Assembly: GCF_006937785.1 (NCBI RefSeq)
Contig: NZ_SJEE01000007.1
Coordinates: 62,001 to 126,000, forward strand
Source: Pseudanabaena sp. UWO311
GTDB lineage: Bacteria > Cyanobacteriota > Cyanobacteriia > Pseudanabaenales > Pseudanabaenaceae
Reading direction: 5' to 3'
Length of the DNA stretch: 64,000 nucleotides
The notes beneath the pieces are model-generated. The model ran no database searches. It was not told the origin of the DNA and saw only the letters and a program-made list of their open reading frames with translations. Positions 1-8,452 of this stretch are shown piece after piece. How positions within the stretch are numbered: position 1 is the stretch's first letter; each line of letters begins with the position of its first letter. The position numbers were made by a program, and so were the translations under genes.

Positions 1-8
1 AAAATTTA

Positions 9-91
9 CCCCACCCTAACCCTCCCCTTGCAAAGGAGAGGGAACAAGATTTCTAGTTTTCCCTCTTTGCAAGGGGTAATTAAAGGGGGTA
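9..91. repeat. Imperfect GC-rich palindromic repeat
   Basis: Two inverted arms, about 24-38 and 61-76, share the core CTTTGCAAGGGG on opposite strands. The surrounding CCCTAACCC and AAAGGGGGT are typical of small dispersed cyanobacterial repeats. No coding potential is seen. It is probably one copy of a multi-copy genomic repeat; that part is inference. Confidence 0.5.
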
Positions 92-150
92 AAGCCCAAC
101 TTATGTCTGAGCATTGGGAAATTCTTGACGAGAAATGACCTTAAATAAAC

Positions 151-191
151 AAATTAAAAACCAAACCCTTACAGGGTTTGGTTTTTAATTT
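151..191 (-). terminator. Perfect 19-bp hairpin after the ankyrin gene
   Basis: Arms 151-169 and 173-191 are perfectly complementary around the 3-base loop TAC. The stem has a GC-rich tip and A/T-rich base, so it ends in a T run on either strand. It lies 37 bases past the stop of the leftward ankyrin gene, which fits a Rho-independent terminator. Confidence 0.7.
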
Positions 192-222
192 ACAAAAGTG
201 TGACAACACTTCTGTGAATTGG
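192..222. repeat. GTGTGA-type dispersed palindrome, copy 1
   Basis: Arms ACAAAAGTGT and ACACTTCTGT pair with one G-U type pair. Related copies lie at 2512-2555 and 55309-55340. The family core is TTCACARAAGTGT, a short loop, and its complement. It lies between the terminator hairpin and the ankyrin stop codon. Confidence 0.6.
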
Positions 223-227
223 GATTA

Positions 228-782
228 TTAGTCGTTTGCGACACTTCGCAAAATTGCGACAGTCTCTTGATGATTGCCATCCCATGCCCACATCATCGCT
301 GTCCAGCCATTGCGATCCTGTGCATTTAGGCGCGCACCTGATGCAATTAGCGATCGCACAATTTCACCATAGCCTTGACCAGCAGCCCACATCAGCGGAG
401 TCCAGCCATACTTATTGCGTGTATTTGGATTTGCGCCTGACACTAACAACACTCGCACCACATCAGTATGTCCATTCATTGCCGCCCATAGGATTGGTGT
501 CCAGCCATATTCATCGCGGACATTGACATCGGTTGCTTGGGAAATTAGCGATCGCACTTCCTTGGTGTTGCCATTTTGAGCAGCTATGAGTAATTGCGCA
601 TTCAGATTTTGCTTGGTTTTTTCTTGCTTGATTTGCTTGCTTTGGATATTAATTGGTTTGTTTGACTCAGAGCTTTGCGGTAAATCATTCGCATAGATAT
701 CTTTCGCATAGACATTGCTGCTAAAGCTAAGAACGAGGCTACAGGCTAATAAAAAGTTTGAGCTTCTCAAAAAAATATTCAT
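228..782 (-). CDS. Secreted or periplasmic ankyrin-repeat protein
   Basis: 184 residues. The first ~26 residues form a signal peptide (hydrophobic FLLACSLVLSFSS, then NVYA-KD). A short Gln/Lys-rich linker precedes three to four ankyrin repeats at about 60-180, recognisable by GWTPILWAAMNGHTDVVRVL and GWTPLMWAAGQG with the variant GWTAMMWAWDGN. Ankyrin repeats bind proteins; the partner cannot be told from sequence. The gene is monocistronic, ends before a strong hairpin (151-191), and its start lies 25 bases from a long palindrome (808-862) in the spacer shared with the divergent carrier gene. Function unknown beyond protein binding, probably outside the cytoplasm. Confidence 0.85.
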   Translation of the reverse strand: MNIFLRSSNFLLACSLVLSFSSNVYAKDIYANDLPQSSESNKPINIQSKQIKQEKTKQNLNAQLLIAAQNGNTKEVRSLISQATDVNVRDEYGWTPILWAAMNGHTDVVRVLLVSGANPNTRNKYGWTPLMWAAGQGYGEIVRSLIASGARLNAQDRNGWTAMMWAWDGNHQETVAILRSVAND

Positions 783-807
783 AGATCTACTTGCATCTCA
801 AGTTAAT

Positions 808-862
808 AATCTTGGTTTGTTTTGTGGTGGTGCGAAGCACCACCACAAAACAAACCAAGATT
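808..862. repeat. Long perfect palindrome, apex GC-GAA-GC
   Basis: 26-bp arms 808-833 and 837-862 are perfectly complementary around GAA, so the tip reads GCGAAGC, the known extra-stable DNA mini-hairpin. The inner stem is GTGGTGGTGC, the outer part AT-rich. It lies upstream of both divergent genes (ankyrin starts at 782, carrier at 1043), so it is not placed as a terminator. Member of the palindrome family described in the findings. Confidence 0.85.
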
Positions 863-919
863 GATTTAGAGTCTATGAACTTGTTTTGCGATCGGCTAGC
901 GCAATTCTGCGGAAGTTTA

Positions 920-956
920 TAAATAAAAGACAGTACTTTGTGCAGTCTTTTATTTA
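920..956. repeat. Palindrome with TTT apex upstream of the carrier gene
   Basis: Arms 920-936 and 940-956 pair over 17 positions with two mismatches around TTT. The outer 12 bp, TAAATAAAAGAC, are perfect. It lies 87 bases before the carrier start, in the 5' region of that gene. Confidence 0.6.
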
Positions 957-1042
957 AACCTTTACAGAGCGAGGCTTTCTGCTCTTAGTGCTAAAGTGAA
1001 TAATAATATTTTTATTGATTTTTAAAATTTCAATCGCAAACG

Positions 1043-2512
1043 ATGAATAACCAAGTGGATACCGCAAATTTAGACGAACTGCCGCCTAAACTGCCACTGA
1101 TCCAGATGTTTCGGATCGGATTATTTCAAATGGGCTTAGGGATTATGTCTTTGCTGATTGCTGGGCTGCTTAATCGCCTGATGATCAACGAATTGACAAT
1201 TCCTGCCACCCTCGCGGCAGGGTTTATTGCCATGCCTCTATTTGTGTCACCGACGCGAGTCTGGTTTGGGCAGACCTCCGACGCTAAAACTATATTTGGA
1301 ACGCATCGCTCAGGATATGTCTGGATTGGAGCAGTGGTGTTTGCGATCATTGCCTTTTTGCTTACACAGGTAATGTGGAAGTTGGGACTTAGCGTTCATG
1401 AGATTGGCTGGAATGGAATTACCTATGCATGGGCAGTTTTGCTTGGTGCAATGTTCGCTATTTATGGAATGGCAATTAGTTTTAGTTCCACTCCTTTTGC
1501 AGCATTGTTAGTGGATATATCCGATGAAGAGGATCGCTCAAAATTAGTTGGGATCGTCTGGTCGATGCTCATGGTGGGCATTGTGATTGGCGCGATCGCA
1601 GTTTCAAGACTTCTGCCCTGTACTGGTGCGCCGCCTAGTGATGTGTCAATTTATGCAAATAGCGATCGCCTTGCTCAGCTGCAAAAAGCAATTAATTTTG
1701 TATTCATCATCATTCCTGTTGCCGTAGTTGGACTGTCTTTTTTTGCAACCTATGGCGTTGAGCAAAAATATTCTCGATACAAATTGCGTGTTGCTCAAAA
1801 TCATATTCTCAATGGAACTACCGCCACAGAAGATAAACTCAGTCTTGGTAGGGCTTTGCTCGTATTAACTGCTAGTAAACAGACTGGTTTATTCTTCTCA
1901 TTTTTGCTAATGATGACCATCGGCATTTTTATGCAAGATGCGATTATGGAACCATTTGGCGGCGCAGTATTTGGAATGAGCATTTGTGCGACTACCCAGC
2001 TTAATGCAGCTTTCGGAACAGGTACGCTCATTGGTTTAAGTTCTTCAGGATTTCTCATTGTGCCGCGTCTTGGCAAAGAAAATTCTACAAAATTAGGTTG
2101 TTACTTAGTTGCGGCTAGCTGTGGTTTGCTATTGATTGCAGGCTTCACTCAAAAAACTATTGTCTTGCAAGTAGCTCTCGCTCTTTTTGGATTTGCTTCA
2201 GGAATTACGACTTCAGGCGCATTGAGTCTCATGCTCGATCTCACAGCTGCCGAAACCGCAGGGACATTTATCGGTGCTTGGGGATTGTCTCAGGCGATCG
2301 CTAGAGGTATTGCCACGCTTTCAGGCGGCATTGTGCTGGATATTGGCAAGAAAATCTTTAGTATTCCCATCTATGCCTATAGTTTTGTGTTTGTCTGTGA
2401 GGCTGTCGTGATGATTATTGCTGTAGTCTTACTCAGTCGTGTGAATGTGCAGGAATTTCGCAGTGATGCAAAACAGGCGATCGCAGCCGTATTTGCCAAT
2501 GAATTAGACTAA
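1043..2512 (+). CDS. PucC/BCD-family MFS carrier
   Basis: 489 residues with about 12 hydrophobic segments. The N-terminal part, with MFRIGLFQMGLGIMSLLIAG, PTRVWFGQTSDA and the conserved HRSGYVWIG, matches the PucC / bacteriochlorophyll-delivery branch of the major facilitator superfamily. In cyanobacteria such proteins are linked to chlorophyll or light-harvesting complex assembly in the inner or thylakoid membrane; the substrate here is not known. The start ATG at 1043 agrees with the family N-terminus. The TAA stop touches the outer end of a palindromic repeat (2512-2555). It is transcribed alone, divergent from the ankyrin gene. Confidence 0.85.
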   Translation: MNNQVDTANLDELPPKLPLIQMFRIGLFQMGLGIMSLLIAGLLNRLMINELTIPATLAAGFIAMPLFVSPTRVWFGQTSDAKTIFGTHRSGYVWIGAVVFAIIAFLLTQVMWKLGLSVHEIGWNGITYAWAVLLGAMFAIYGMAISFSSTPFAALLVDISDEEDRSKLVGIVWSMLMVGIVIGAIAVSRLLPCTGAPPSDVSIYANSDRLAQLQKAINFVFIIIPVAVVGLSFFATYGVEQKYSRYKLRVAQNHILNGTTATEDKLSLGRALLVLTASKQTGLFFSFLLMMTIGIFMQDAIMEPFGGAVFGMSICATTQLNAAFGTGTLIGLSSSGFLIVPRLGKENSTKLGCYLVAASCGLLLIAGFTQKTIVLQVALALFGFASGITTSGALSLMLDLTAAETAGTFIGAWGLSQAIARGIATLSGGIVLDIGKKIFSIPIYAYSFVFVCEAVVMIIAVVLLSRVNVQEFRSDAKQAIAAVFANELD

Positions 2513-2555
2513 TACCAATTCACAAAAGTGTGACGACAATTTTGTGAATTGGTAT
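2512..2555. repeat. GTGTGA-type dispersed palindrome, copy 2 (best copy)
   Basis: Arms 2512-2527 and 2540-2555 (ATACCAATTCACAAAA and its complement) are perfect over 16 bp with a 12-base centre GTGTGACGACAA. The last base of the carrier stop codon is the first base of the repeat. Copies 1 and 3 are at 192-222 and 55309-55340. Confidence 0.75.
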
Positions 2556-2605
2556 ATGTAGATGCTAGGTAGATTTTCCTTCAAAGAATTTGCTAGTCAC
2601 TTCCC

Positions 2606-2656
2606 AACCAATAAATAACGAGGCGGGGCAAAGCCCCGCCTCGTTATTTATTGGTT
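2606..2656. repeat. Long perfect palindrome, apex GC-AAA-GC
   Basis: 24-bp arms 2606-2629 and 2633-2656 are perfect around AAA. The inner GAGGCGGGGC is GC-rich, the outer part AACCAATAAATAAC is AT-rich. It lies in the convergent spacer between the carrier and the leftward ABC gene and could act as a terminator for the carrier. An open frame across it is an artefact of the palindrome. Confidence 0.85.
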
Positions 2657-2721
2657 TTATATTTCTATTTCTTTGGTGGGAAGGGAGTAAACATATACAG
2701 GAGGATAATACTAATCCTAAT

Positions 2722-2776
2722 CCTAAAAGCCTATTGAACAGGGGCGCAAAGAGCCCCTGTTCAATAGGCTTTTAGG
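2722..2776 (-). terminator. Long palindrome containing the stop codon of the ABC ATPase gene
   Basis: 24-bp perfect arms 2722-2745 and 2753-2776 with loop GCAAAGA. The TAA stop of the leftward ATPase gene (2772-2774) lies in the outer part of the right arm, so the transcript folds directly at the end of the coding region. Likely terminator and 3' protection; also a member of the palindrome family. Confidence 0.75.
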
Positions 2777-4577
2777 GAGATAAAACTAAAGCTTTGGGAA
2801 TGGCACTAATTAGTTTTTTGGTGTATGGCTGTTGGGGATTAGTGTAGATAGATTCAGCGGTGTCTAGTTCGACGATTTCGCCCTTGTTCATGACCATGAT
2901 GCGATCGCTCATAAATTTGACCACACCGAGATCATGGGAAATAAAAATATAAGTTAATCCAAATTCTGCTTGTAGTTCCTTTAATAGATTGAGAACTTGG
3001 GCTTGTACCGACACATCAAGCGCTGATACAGGCTCATCGGCAATGATTAATTTAGGATTGAGCGCCAAGGCTCTGGCAATACAAATACGTTGCCGCTGAC
3101 CACCTGAAAACTCATGAGGATAGCGACGCATAGCGCTTTTAGTTAAGCCCACACGCTCTAGCAGATAAGCAACTCTTTCTCGTCTGGCTTCAGCTTTGCG
3201 ATAACTTTCAAAGCGCTCTTGATGACTATGAACGATCAAAGGTTCAGCGATCGCATCACCGACACTCATACGCGGATTTAGCGAACCGTAAGGATCTTGA
3301 AATACGACTTGCAAATCGCAGCGTAACTTTTGTAGGGCTTCTCCTTTTAATTTGGAGATTTCACGTCCTTCAAATTTGACTGAACCCATCACGCCAGTGG
3401 TTAAGCCTAGAAGTGCTCTACCCGTGGTAGTTTTACCACAGCCCGACTCCCCAACTAGTCCAAGGGTTTCTCCCCGATAGACATCAAAACTAATATTATT
3501 TACTGCGACGAGATAGCGTTTTTTGAGTCCTAAAATGCTACGAATGGGGAATTCAATTCTGAGATTCTGCACTGAGAGAATTGGTTCTTGCTTTTGCAAT
3601 TCTGCTAGACGAGCAGCAATTTCTTCAGGTGGTACAACCTCTAAATAACGAGGATCATTGGGTTCTTTCTCCACCATTTGCCCATTTTGAATTTCCATAA
3701 AGTCGCTCACCGTTGGCAATAGACGCAACTGGCGATCGCTTTGAGGACGGCAGGCGATTAAACCTTTGGTATAAGGATGTTTTGGTGATTGGAAGATTGA
3801 TTGTGTATCGCCACTTTCGACGACTTCGCCTTGATTCATGACGATCGCTTTATCCGCGATCGCAGCTAAAATCCCCAAATCATGGGTAATAAAAATCATC
3901 GACATCTGACGCGATCGCTGAATTTCTTTGAGCAACTCTAGAATTGTCGCTTGCACAGTCACATCTAGCGCCGTTGTTGGCTCATCAGCAATGATCAACT
4001 GCGGATTGCAGGAGATCGCCATGGCGATCATCACGCGCTGCAACTGTCCGCCTGAAAGCTCGTGGGGATAGCGTTCAATTAATTGCTCAGGATTGGGTAA
4101 TTGCACTTCCTGAAATAGTTGGATCGTGCGTGTCTCAGCTTCCTGCTGGGAAACCTTTTGATGCAGACGAATTGCTTCGATCACCTGATAGCCGCAAGTA
4201 AACAGGGGATTGAGCGATGTCATTGGCTCCTGAAATACCATCGATATGCGATCGCCTCGGTATTTCAGCATTTTTTGTGGCGACACGCGCACTAGATCAA
4301 GTGGTACTTCGCCACTGGGTCGAAATATAACTTCCCCGTTAGTAATTTTGCCAGATTCCCCCAATAAGCCCATAATTGCTAAAGCTGTTGCTGATTTACC
4401 AGAGCCAGATTCACCAACAATGCCGAGAGTTTGTCCTTGAGCAAGGTCAAAGGAAATATTTTTGACAGCATGGACGATCCCTTCATCGCCCCTAAAGCTA
4501 ACCTGTAAATTACGCACCGAAAGCAATAAATCTTCAGTCTGGGCTGGAGTTTGGGCTAAATCGAGGGGTTGTGACAT
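2772..4577 (-). CDS. Fused double-ATPase subunit of a peptide-type ABC importer (DppD-DppF/YejF/GsiA-like)
   Basis: 601 residues with two complete ABC ATPase domains. Domain 1 (about 12-270) has Walker [11 protein letters not shown], signature LSGGQLQR and Walker B LIIADEP. Domain 2 (about 335-590) has [18 protein letters not shown] and LIIADEP. Each carries the C-terminal KHPYTKGL / QQPYTKKL element of the oligopeptide/nickel subfamily. It would energise uptake of peptides or similar solutes at the plasma membrane. No permease or binding protein is adjacent, so its partners lie elsewhere. The start at 4577 precedes the conserved N-terminal [11 protein letters not shown]. The stop is buried in a long palindrome. 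Confidence 0.9.
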   Translation of the reverse strand: MSQPLDLAQTPAQTEDLLLSVRNLQVSFRGDEGIVHAVKNISFDLAQGQTLGIVGESGSGKSATALAIMGLLGESGKITNGEVIFRPSGEVPLDLVRVSPQKMLKYRGDRISMVFQEPMTSLNPLFTCGYQVIEAIRLHQKVSQQEAETRTIQLFQEVQLPNPEQLIERYPHELSGGQLQRVMIAMAISCNPQLIIADEPTTALDVTVQATILELLKEIQRSRQMSMIFITHDLGILAAIADKAIVMNQGEVVESGDTQSIFQSPKHPYTKGLIACRPQSDRQLRLLPTVSDFMEIQNGQMVEKEPNDPRYLEVVPPEEIAARLAELQKQEPILSVQNLRIEFPIRSILGLKKRYLVAVNNISFDVYRGETLGLVGESGCGKTTTGRALLGLTTGVMGSVKFEGREISKLKGEALQKLRCDLQVVFQDPYGSLNPRMSVGDAIAEPLIVHSHQERFESYRKAEARRERVAYLLERVGLTKSAMRRYPHEFSGGQRQRICIARALALNPKLIIADEPVSALDVSVQAQVLNLLKELQAEFGLTYIFISHDLGVVKFMSDRIMVMNKGEIVELDTAESIYTNPQQPYTKKLISAIPKALVLSP

Positions 4578-4590
4578 AGGTTATTGGCTG

Positions 4591-4651
4591 GCATATTGTT
4601 TATTATTATAGGAGCCTGCTAAGCACGCTCTCATAATAATAAACAATATGC
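4591..4651. repeat. Palindrome spanning a divergent promoter region and a start codon
   Basis: Perfect 19-bp outer arms 4591-4609 and 4633-4651 (GCATATTGTTTATTATTAT and its complement). The inner part GAGCCTGCT / AGCACGCTC pairs with one mismatch around AA. The ATG of the gamma-carbonic anhydrase (4648-4650) lies inside the right arm, and the left arm starts 14 bases upstream of the ABC gene. A terminator role is unlikely here; it may affect initiation of translation. Confidence 0.75.
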
Positions 4652-5148
4652 ATCTTCCCTATTCACAACTACCCACCCCAGACTGTTCCCGCGCTGCTTT
4701 TATTGCTAGTGATGCAGTGTTAATTGGTGATGTACATCTCGGCGATCGCGTGAATATTTGGTACAAGGTGGTAATTAGGGCGGATGTCAATCGCATGGAG
4801 ATTGGTTATTGCACGAATATTCAGGATGGGGCGATCTTGCATGGTGATCCTGACCAGCCTTTAGTAATTGGCGAATATGTGACAATCGGACATCGGGCGG
4901 TGATTCACTGTGCGGAAATTGGGCGAGGTTGCTTGATTGGAATGGGGGCAATCCTGTTGGAAGGGGTGAAAATTGGGGCAGGAAGTATTGTGGGTGCGGG
5001 TGCGGTGGTGACTAAGAATGTGCCTGCGGGTGTGGTTGTGGCAGGTGTACCTGCGAAGGTGATGCGTGAGCTTTCGGAAGAAGAACAAGAAAATGCGATC
5101 GCCCATGCAGAAAATTACTATCAGTTATCGCTTTTGCATGTGCAGTAA
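4648..5148 (+). CDS. Gamma-carbonic anhydrase-like hexapeptide-repeat protein
   Basis: 166 residues forming a left-handed beta-helix of hexapeptide repeats ([59 protein letters not shown]), then a short C-terminal helix. Histidines in LHGD, GHRAVIH and the flanking turn match the metal-binding pattern of the CamH/gamma-CA family, which may hydrate CO2. Activity varies in this family, so enzyme function is inferred. The start is the ATG at 4648; no Shine-Dalgarno is visible and the ATG sits in a hairpin arm. A 25-bp hairpin follows the stop. Confidence 0.85.
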   Translation: MHLPYSQLPTPDCSRAAFIASDAVLIGDVHLGDRVNIWYKVVIRADVNRMEIGYCTNIQDGAILHGDPDQPLVIGEYVTIGHRAVIHCAEIGRGCLIGMGAILLEGVKIGAGSIVGAGAVVTKNVPAGVVVAGVPAKVMRELSEEEQENAIAHAENYYQLSLLHVQ

Positions 5149-5172
5149 GTAAATGGGTATAACTCATTTCAA

Positions 5173-5225
5173 ACCCAAAGCTGTAAGGATGCGCCCCGCA
5201 GGGGCGCATCCTTACAGCTTTGGGT
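5173..5225. terminator. Perfect 25-bp hairpin between convergent genes
   Basis: Arms 5173-5197 and 5201-5225 are perfect around GCA; the inner stem is GATGCGCCCC. It lies 25 bases after the gamma-carbonic anhydrase stop and 42 bases after the hydrolase stop on the other strand, so it may terminate both. Confidence 0.75.
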
Positions 5226-5266
5226 AATTCAGCGCTTTGAGGAGTTTCTGTCTGGTCACACTATAG

Positions 5267-6163
5267 TTAGCGAAATGTTGCGATCGCTGCATCTGTAGCT
5301 CTCTTCAGCCCAGCAGAGTCTACCCAGCCAACAAACCCAGCATATTGACATTTTCCATCAGCATTAGCTATGAATATATGATCAACACCGAAAATATTTT
5401 TCCAAGTGTACAGACTAGTTCCATCGGCAAAAGAAAAGATAGTTTTAGCATGGCGGAAGTCTCGTGAATTAGCATCAGTTATGCCTTTCACAGCTCGAAA
5501 ATGCTCTATTAACTCTAAAGTTAGAGTGATTTTGGGCGCAGGTAGAGTTTCTCTAGGCTTAGCCCAAAACTCTTGAATCGCTTCAGCCACGGCAGGATCG
5601 AACCTTAACGCAGGGTGACTGACACCGTTTAAGCAGACAAAATGAGCGTATTTTAACTTTGTAGACTCAGTTGTGACCGTACCATCGCTATCGATATTTC
5701 CTGCCACTACCAATGTCGGCACTTCTGCCGTAATTTGCTCTGCTAGAGGTCGTCGATTTTTGCCAAGATGTTTCGCCATCCCAATTCCCCATGCAAAAGG
5801 ATCGATAATTCGGGCAAGATCTGCGCCGCCGATTGGTGAACCTAACAGTACCAAAGACTCAATTTTTGACCACCATTCTCGATGACGAGACAATACCTCA
5901 ATCCAAATCACACCTCCCAGAGAAGTAGCCACGATCCGGACTGGTAAATCAGGGTACTGGAAAAATGCTTGTGCAGCCGATCGCTCAACCTTTTGAATCA
6001 AAGGTTCAATCTCAAAGTGGGTTTGAATAAACCCTAGATTTGGCGCAACGATATGCGAATGTGGCGGTGCAACTTTATGAGCTAATGAGTTCATTGCATG
6101 GTTGGTATCGCTCATTCCATGCTGAGAAAATATGATGAGCTTTGGTTGATGAACGCTTGACAT
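5267..6163 (-). CDS. Alpha/beta-hydrolase fold protein
   Basis: 298 residues. N-terminal strand KLIIFSQHGMSD, then RIVATSLGGVIWIEVLSRH, the nucleophile elbow in the degenerate form A-T-S-L-G-G, with acid/His regions VVAGNIDSDGTV and LNGVSHPAL. The lipase-type core ends near residue 205; the rest (HFRAVKGITDANSRDF, SLYTWKNIFGVDHIF) is an unrecognised C-terminal domain. The start chosen is the ATG at 6163 because AAGGGAG sits just upstream; a longer frame from 6214 would begin inside a palindrome (6176-6220). Possibly an esterase or lipase-like enzyme; the substrate is unknown. Last gene of the leftward series after dut. Confidence 0.7.
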   Translation of the reverse strand: MSSVHQPKLIIFSQHGMSDTNHAMNSLAHKVAPPHSHIVAPNLGFIQTHFEIEPLIQKVERSAAQAFFQYPDLPVRIVATSLGGVIWIEVLSRHREWWSKIESLVLLGSPIGGADLARIIDPFAWGIGMAKHLGKNRRPLAEQITAEVPTLVVAGNIDSDGTVTTESTKLKYAHFVCLNGVSHPALRFDPAVAEAIQEFWAKPRETLPAPKITLTLELIEHFRAVKGITDANSRDFRHAKTIFSFADGTSLYTWKNIFGVDHIFIANADGKCQYAGFVGWVDSAGLKRATDAAIATFR

Positions 6164-6175
6164 ACATACTCCCTT

Positions 6176-6220
6176 CAAGAATTGGTGATGCGTTGCTTTG
6201 CCACGCATCACCAATTCTTG
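6176..6220. repeat. Palindrome, apex GC-TTT-GC
   Basis: Perfect 18-bp arms 6176-6193 and 6203-6220 with an inner GC-TTT-GC tip after one T/C mismatch. It lies between dut and the hydrolase gene, both leftward, and overlaps the non-coding leader of the hydrolase. Confidence 0.75.
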
Positions 6221-6232
6221 GCTTTGTAAAGT

Positions 6233-6670
6233 CTAAGTTAACCCAGTACTCCCAAACCCGCCAATACCGCGATCGCTAGTTCTGAGTTCTCCTTCAATAT
6301 ATTGCGCTTGAAGCACTGGCTTTAGTACTAGCTGAGCAATCTTTTGACCTTTGGTGAAAGTATAAGCTTCTGTTCCCAGATTAATCACAATCACTTGAAT
6401 CTCGCCACGATAACCAGCATCGACAGTCCCAGGCGAATTGAGAACGGTAATACCATGTTTGAGAGCCAGTCCACTCTTAGGACGCACTTGGATTTCGTAA
6501 CCGATGGGAATATCGACTGCTAATCCAGTAGGTATAGCAGCGCGATGCTGCGGCTGTAGTGTAACTTCAGCAACTGAATAAACATCAGCACCAGCATCCC
6601 CGATATGGGCATAACTAGGAACTTGAGCATCTGGATGCAGCTTTTGGAACTTGATATCTACAGTTTGCAT
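6233..6670 (-). CDS. dut: dUTP diphosphatase (dUTPase)
   Basis: 145 residues, normal length for the trimeric enzyme that hydrolyses dUTP to dUMP and pyrophosphate, keeping uracil out of DNA. The five family motifs are present: HIGDAGADVYS near residue 22, RPKSGLALKHGI, NSPGTVDAGYRGEI, the KGQKIAQLV strand, and the C-terminal RGIGGFGSTG arm that closes over the nucleotide. The start ATG at 6670 has TAGGA about 11 bases upstream. Long palindromes bracket the gene (6176-6220 and 6685-6735). Confidence 0.95.
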   Translation of the reverse strand: MQTVDIKFQKLHPDAQVPSYAHIGDAGADVYSVAEVTLQPQHRAAIPTGLAVDIPIGYEIQVRPKSGLALKHGITVLNSPGTVDAGYRGEIQVIVINLGTEAYTFTKGQKIAQLVLKPVLQAQYIEGELRTSDRGIGGFGSTGLT

Positions 6671-6684
6671 TAATTTGGTAGTCC

Positions 6685-6735
6685 TAAATAGATAAGAATA
6701 GGCGGCGCGAAGCGCCGCCTATTCTTATCTATTTA
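6685..6735. repeat. Long perfect palindrome, apex GC-GAA-GC
   Basis: 24-bp perfect arms 6685-6708 and 6712-6735 around GAA; inner stem AGGCGGCGC, outer part AT-rich. It fills the spacer between the kinase stop (6738) and the dut start (6670), so it may terminate the kinase operon and lie in the dut leader. Confidence 0.85.
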
Positions 6736-6737
6736 AT

Positions 6738-8450
6738 TTAAAAGGTAAGTGGTTTGGTTGGTTCTGGGGCAGGCTCAGTCGGGTTAGGGACTGGCGATGG
6801 CGATCGCGGTGGTTCGGTAGGAACAGCAGTAGGAGTGGGATCAGGCGATCGCGTTGGATTAGGCTGTCCAGAAGTAGGCGAAGGACTAGGAGTGGGCGTA
6901 GTTGTTGACTTATCCGTAGGCGTAGCTGTTGGACTCGGCGTAGGAGTTCGGGTTGGTGTCGGTTGAGCTTTTACTGGAGCATCTAACTGAACTTCGAGCT
7001 TATAAGTGGTTTCATTTGTGCCAGTAGTTTTAATTTTGATGTAGTACACACCATCCTTTTTCAAACGACCTTGCCAATATCCTGTGGCATTGTCAATTGC
7101 TTTGCGGTCTAGGCTCACATCATCGCTTTGGATGGTCATTTGCAAATCTGTACCATTTAGCGAAACCGTAAGAAGATCATCTTTTTCGGCATTAAAACGG
7201 ACATTGACAACTTGTCCCGCCGAAATCTTCTCGCTAATAATGCCTCGATTTGAGCCTTCACTCACTGACTTAAGTTCAAGACTGGTGTTGATATTCTTTA
7301 CATTGGCAACGCTTGGTGTTGCCGTGGGAGAAGCGATCGCAGTTTCGGTTGGATTGGTAGTAGCGCGATTACGACTAAAAAAGAAAGATGTGATCGCCCA
7401 TGAGCCAACCCCAGCTACCAAAATGATTAAAATCCCCAAAAACCAGTTGACACCGCCACCACTGGTTGATCGATTAGGCGAATTTTGAGTGCCGTAGTTG
7501 ACAGGATTGCGATTGCTAGCACCAGCTACCACCGTTCTTTGAGGGATATTTGCTGCGACATTGGATGGCACTTGTCTCCCTACCGCATAGGTTTTTGCTC
7601 CCGAAAAAGAAGCTTGGGCAACTTGCATTGCTTGTGATACCTCATCGGCGGAACGATAGCGATTAGTAGGCTTGTAGCTCAACATTTGGTTGATTACCCT
7701 TGCAAATGCAGGATTAACATTGGCAAACTGTTGCCAATTCCAAGCCAGATTGATGCTATCAAACAGTTCTGATGGCTCGCGACCAGTTAGCAAAACAATC
7801 GAAGTTACGGCAAGGGCATAGAGATCGCTATTAGCATAGGCGTTGCCAGACTGTAATTGTTCGGGAGGCGCATAGCCTGCTTTACCTGCAACGGTTGAGG
7901 CGGGAATGCCCATCTGCGAGTTTAGTTTAGCGGTGGTTTCCTGCACGACCCCAAAATCGATCAGCACAGGTAAGTTATCCTGCGATCGCAACATCAGGTT
8001 TTCAGGGGAAATATCGCGGTGGATAATATTGTGACCATGTAAGTAACTCAGCACTGGTAGAAGCTGCTGCATCAGTGCAAAAATTTCATTCTCAGAGAAT
8101 GTCTGCCCAACCTTGAGGCGATCGAGTAACAAATTGCGATAATTTTTACCTTCCACATAGTCTTGGACTAAGAGTAATCTGCCTTCAGACTCAAAGGTTG
8201 CGCGAAATTCTGGCACTTGTGGATGGCGGATTTGATAAAGCACCGATGCTTCTCGTCGAAATAGCTCTTTAGCCTTTTCTGACACCTCTTGAGAATCTTG
8301 AGGAGGAATAAATTCTTTCAATACACAGGTTTCATTAAAGCGCTCTAGGTCTTGCGCTAGATAAGTGCGCCCCATGCCACCCTGTCCAATTGTTGTTCGG
8401 ACTGCATAGCGACCTTTAAGTACAAAGCCTTGGGGAAATGGGGGTTGCAT
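6738..8450 (-). CDS. Membrane-anchored serine/threonine protein kinase with PPC-like C-terminal domain
   Basis: 570 residues. Kinase domain about 12-275: glycine loop IGQGGMGRTY, catalytic Lys in CVLKEF, HRDISPEN and the metal-binding LIDFGVV. A single membrane helix at about 336-355 (WFLGILIILVAGVGSWAI) puts the C-terminal half outside the cytoplasm. That half holds a pre-peptidase C-terminal (PPC)-like beta domain (about 385-490, GYWQGRLKKDGVYYIKI) and a Pro/Thr/Ser-rich tail of about 80 residues, low in complexity. Likely a sensor kinase that phosphorylates proteins on Ser/Thr. It starts 2 bases after the DUF4330 gene, so the two are probably co-transcribed. Confidence 0.9.
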   Translation of the reverse strand: MQPPFPQGFVLKGRYAVRTTIGQGGMGRTYLAQDLERFNETCVLKEFIPPQDSQEVSEKAKELFRREASVLYQIRHPQVPEFRATFESEGRLLLVQDYVEGKNYRNLLLDRLKVGQTFSENEIFALMQQLLPVLSYLHGHNIIHRDISPENLMLRSQDNLPVLIDFGVVQETTAKLNSQMGIPASTVAGKAGYAPPEQLQSGNAYANSDLYALAVTSIVLLTGREPSELFDSINLAWNWQQFANVNPAFARVINQMLSYKPTNRYRSADEVSQAMQVAQASFSGAKTYAVGRQVPSNVAANIPQRTVVAGASNRNPVNYGTQNSPNRSTSGGGVNWFLGILIILVAGVGSWAITSFFFSRNRATTNPTETAIASPTATPSVANVKNINTSLELKSVSEGSNRGIISEKISAGQVVNVRFNAEKDDLLTVSLNGTDLQMTIQSDDVSLDRKAIDNATGYWQGRLKKDGVYYIKIKTTGTNETTYKLEVQLDAPVKAQPTPTRTPTPSPTATPTDKSTTTPTPSPSPTSGQPNPTRSPDPTPTAVPTEPPRSPSPVPNPTEPAPEPTKPLTF

Positions 8451-8452
8451 AA

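Noticed and set aside
2590-2775. 61-codon frame in the carrier-ABC spacer
   Set aside because: It spans two palindromes; its translated sequence just reflects the inverted arms.
6754-6966. Gly/Val-rich 70-codon frame on the + strand
   Set aside because: Complement of the Pro/Thr-rich tail of the kinase; low complexity only.
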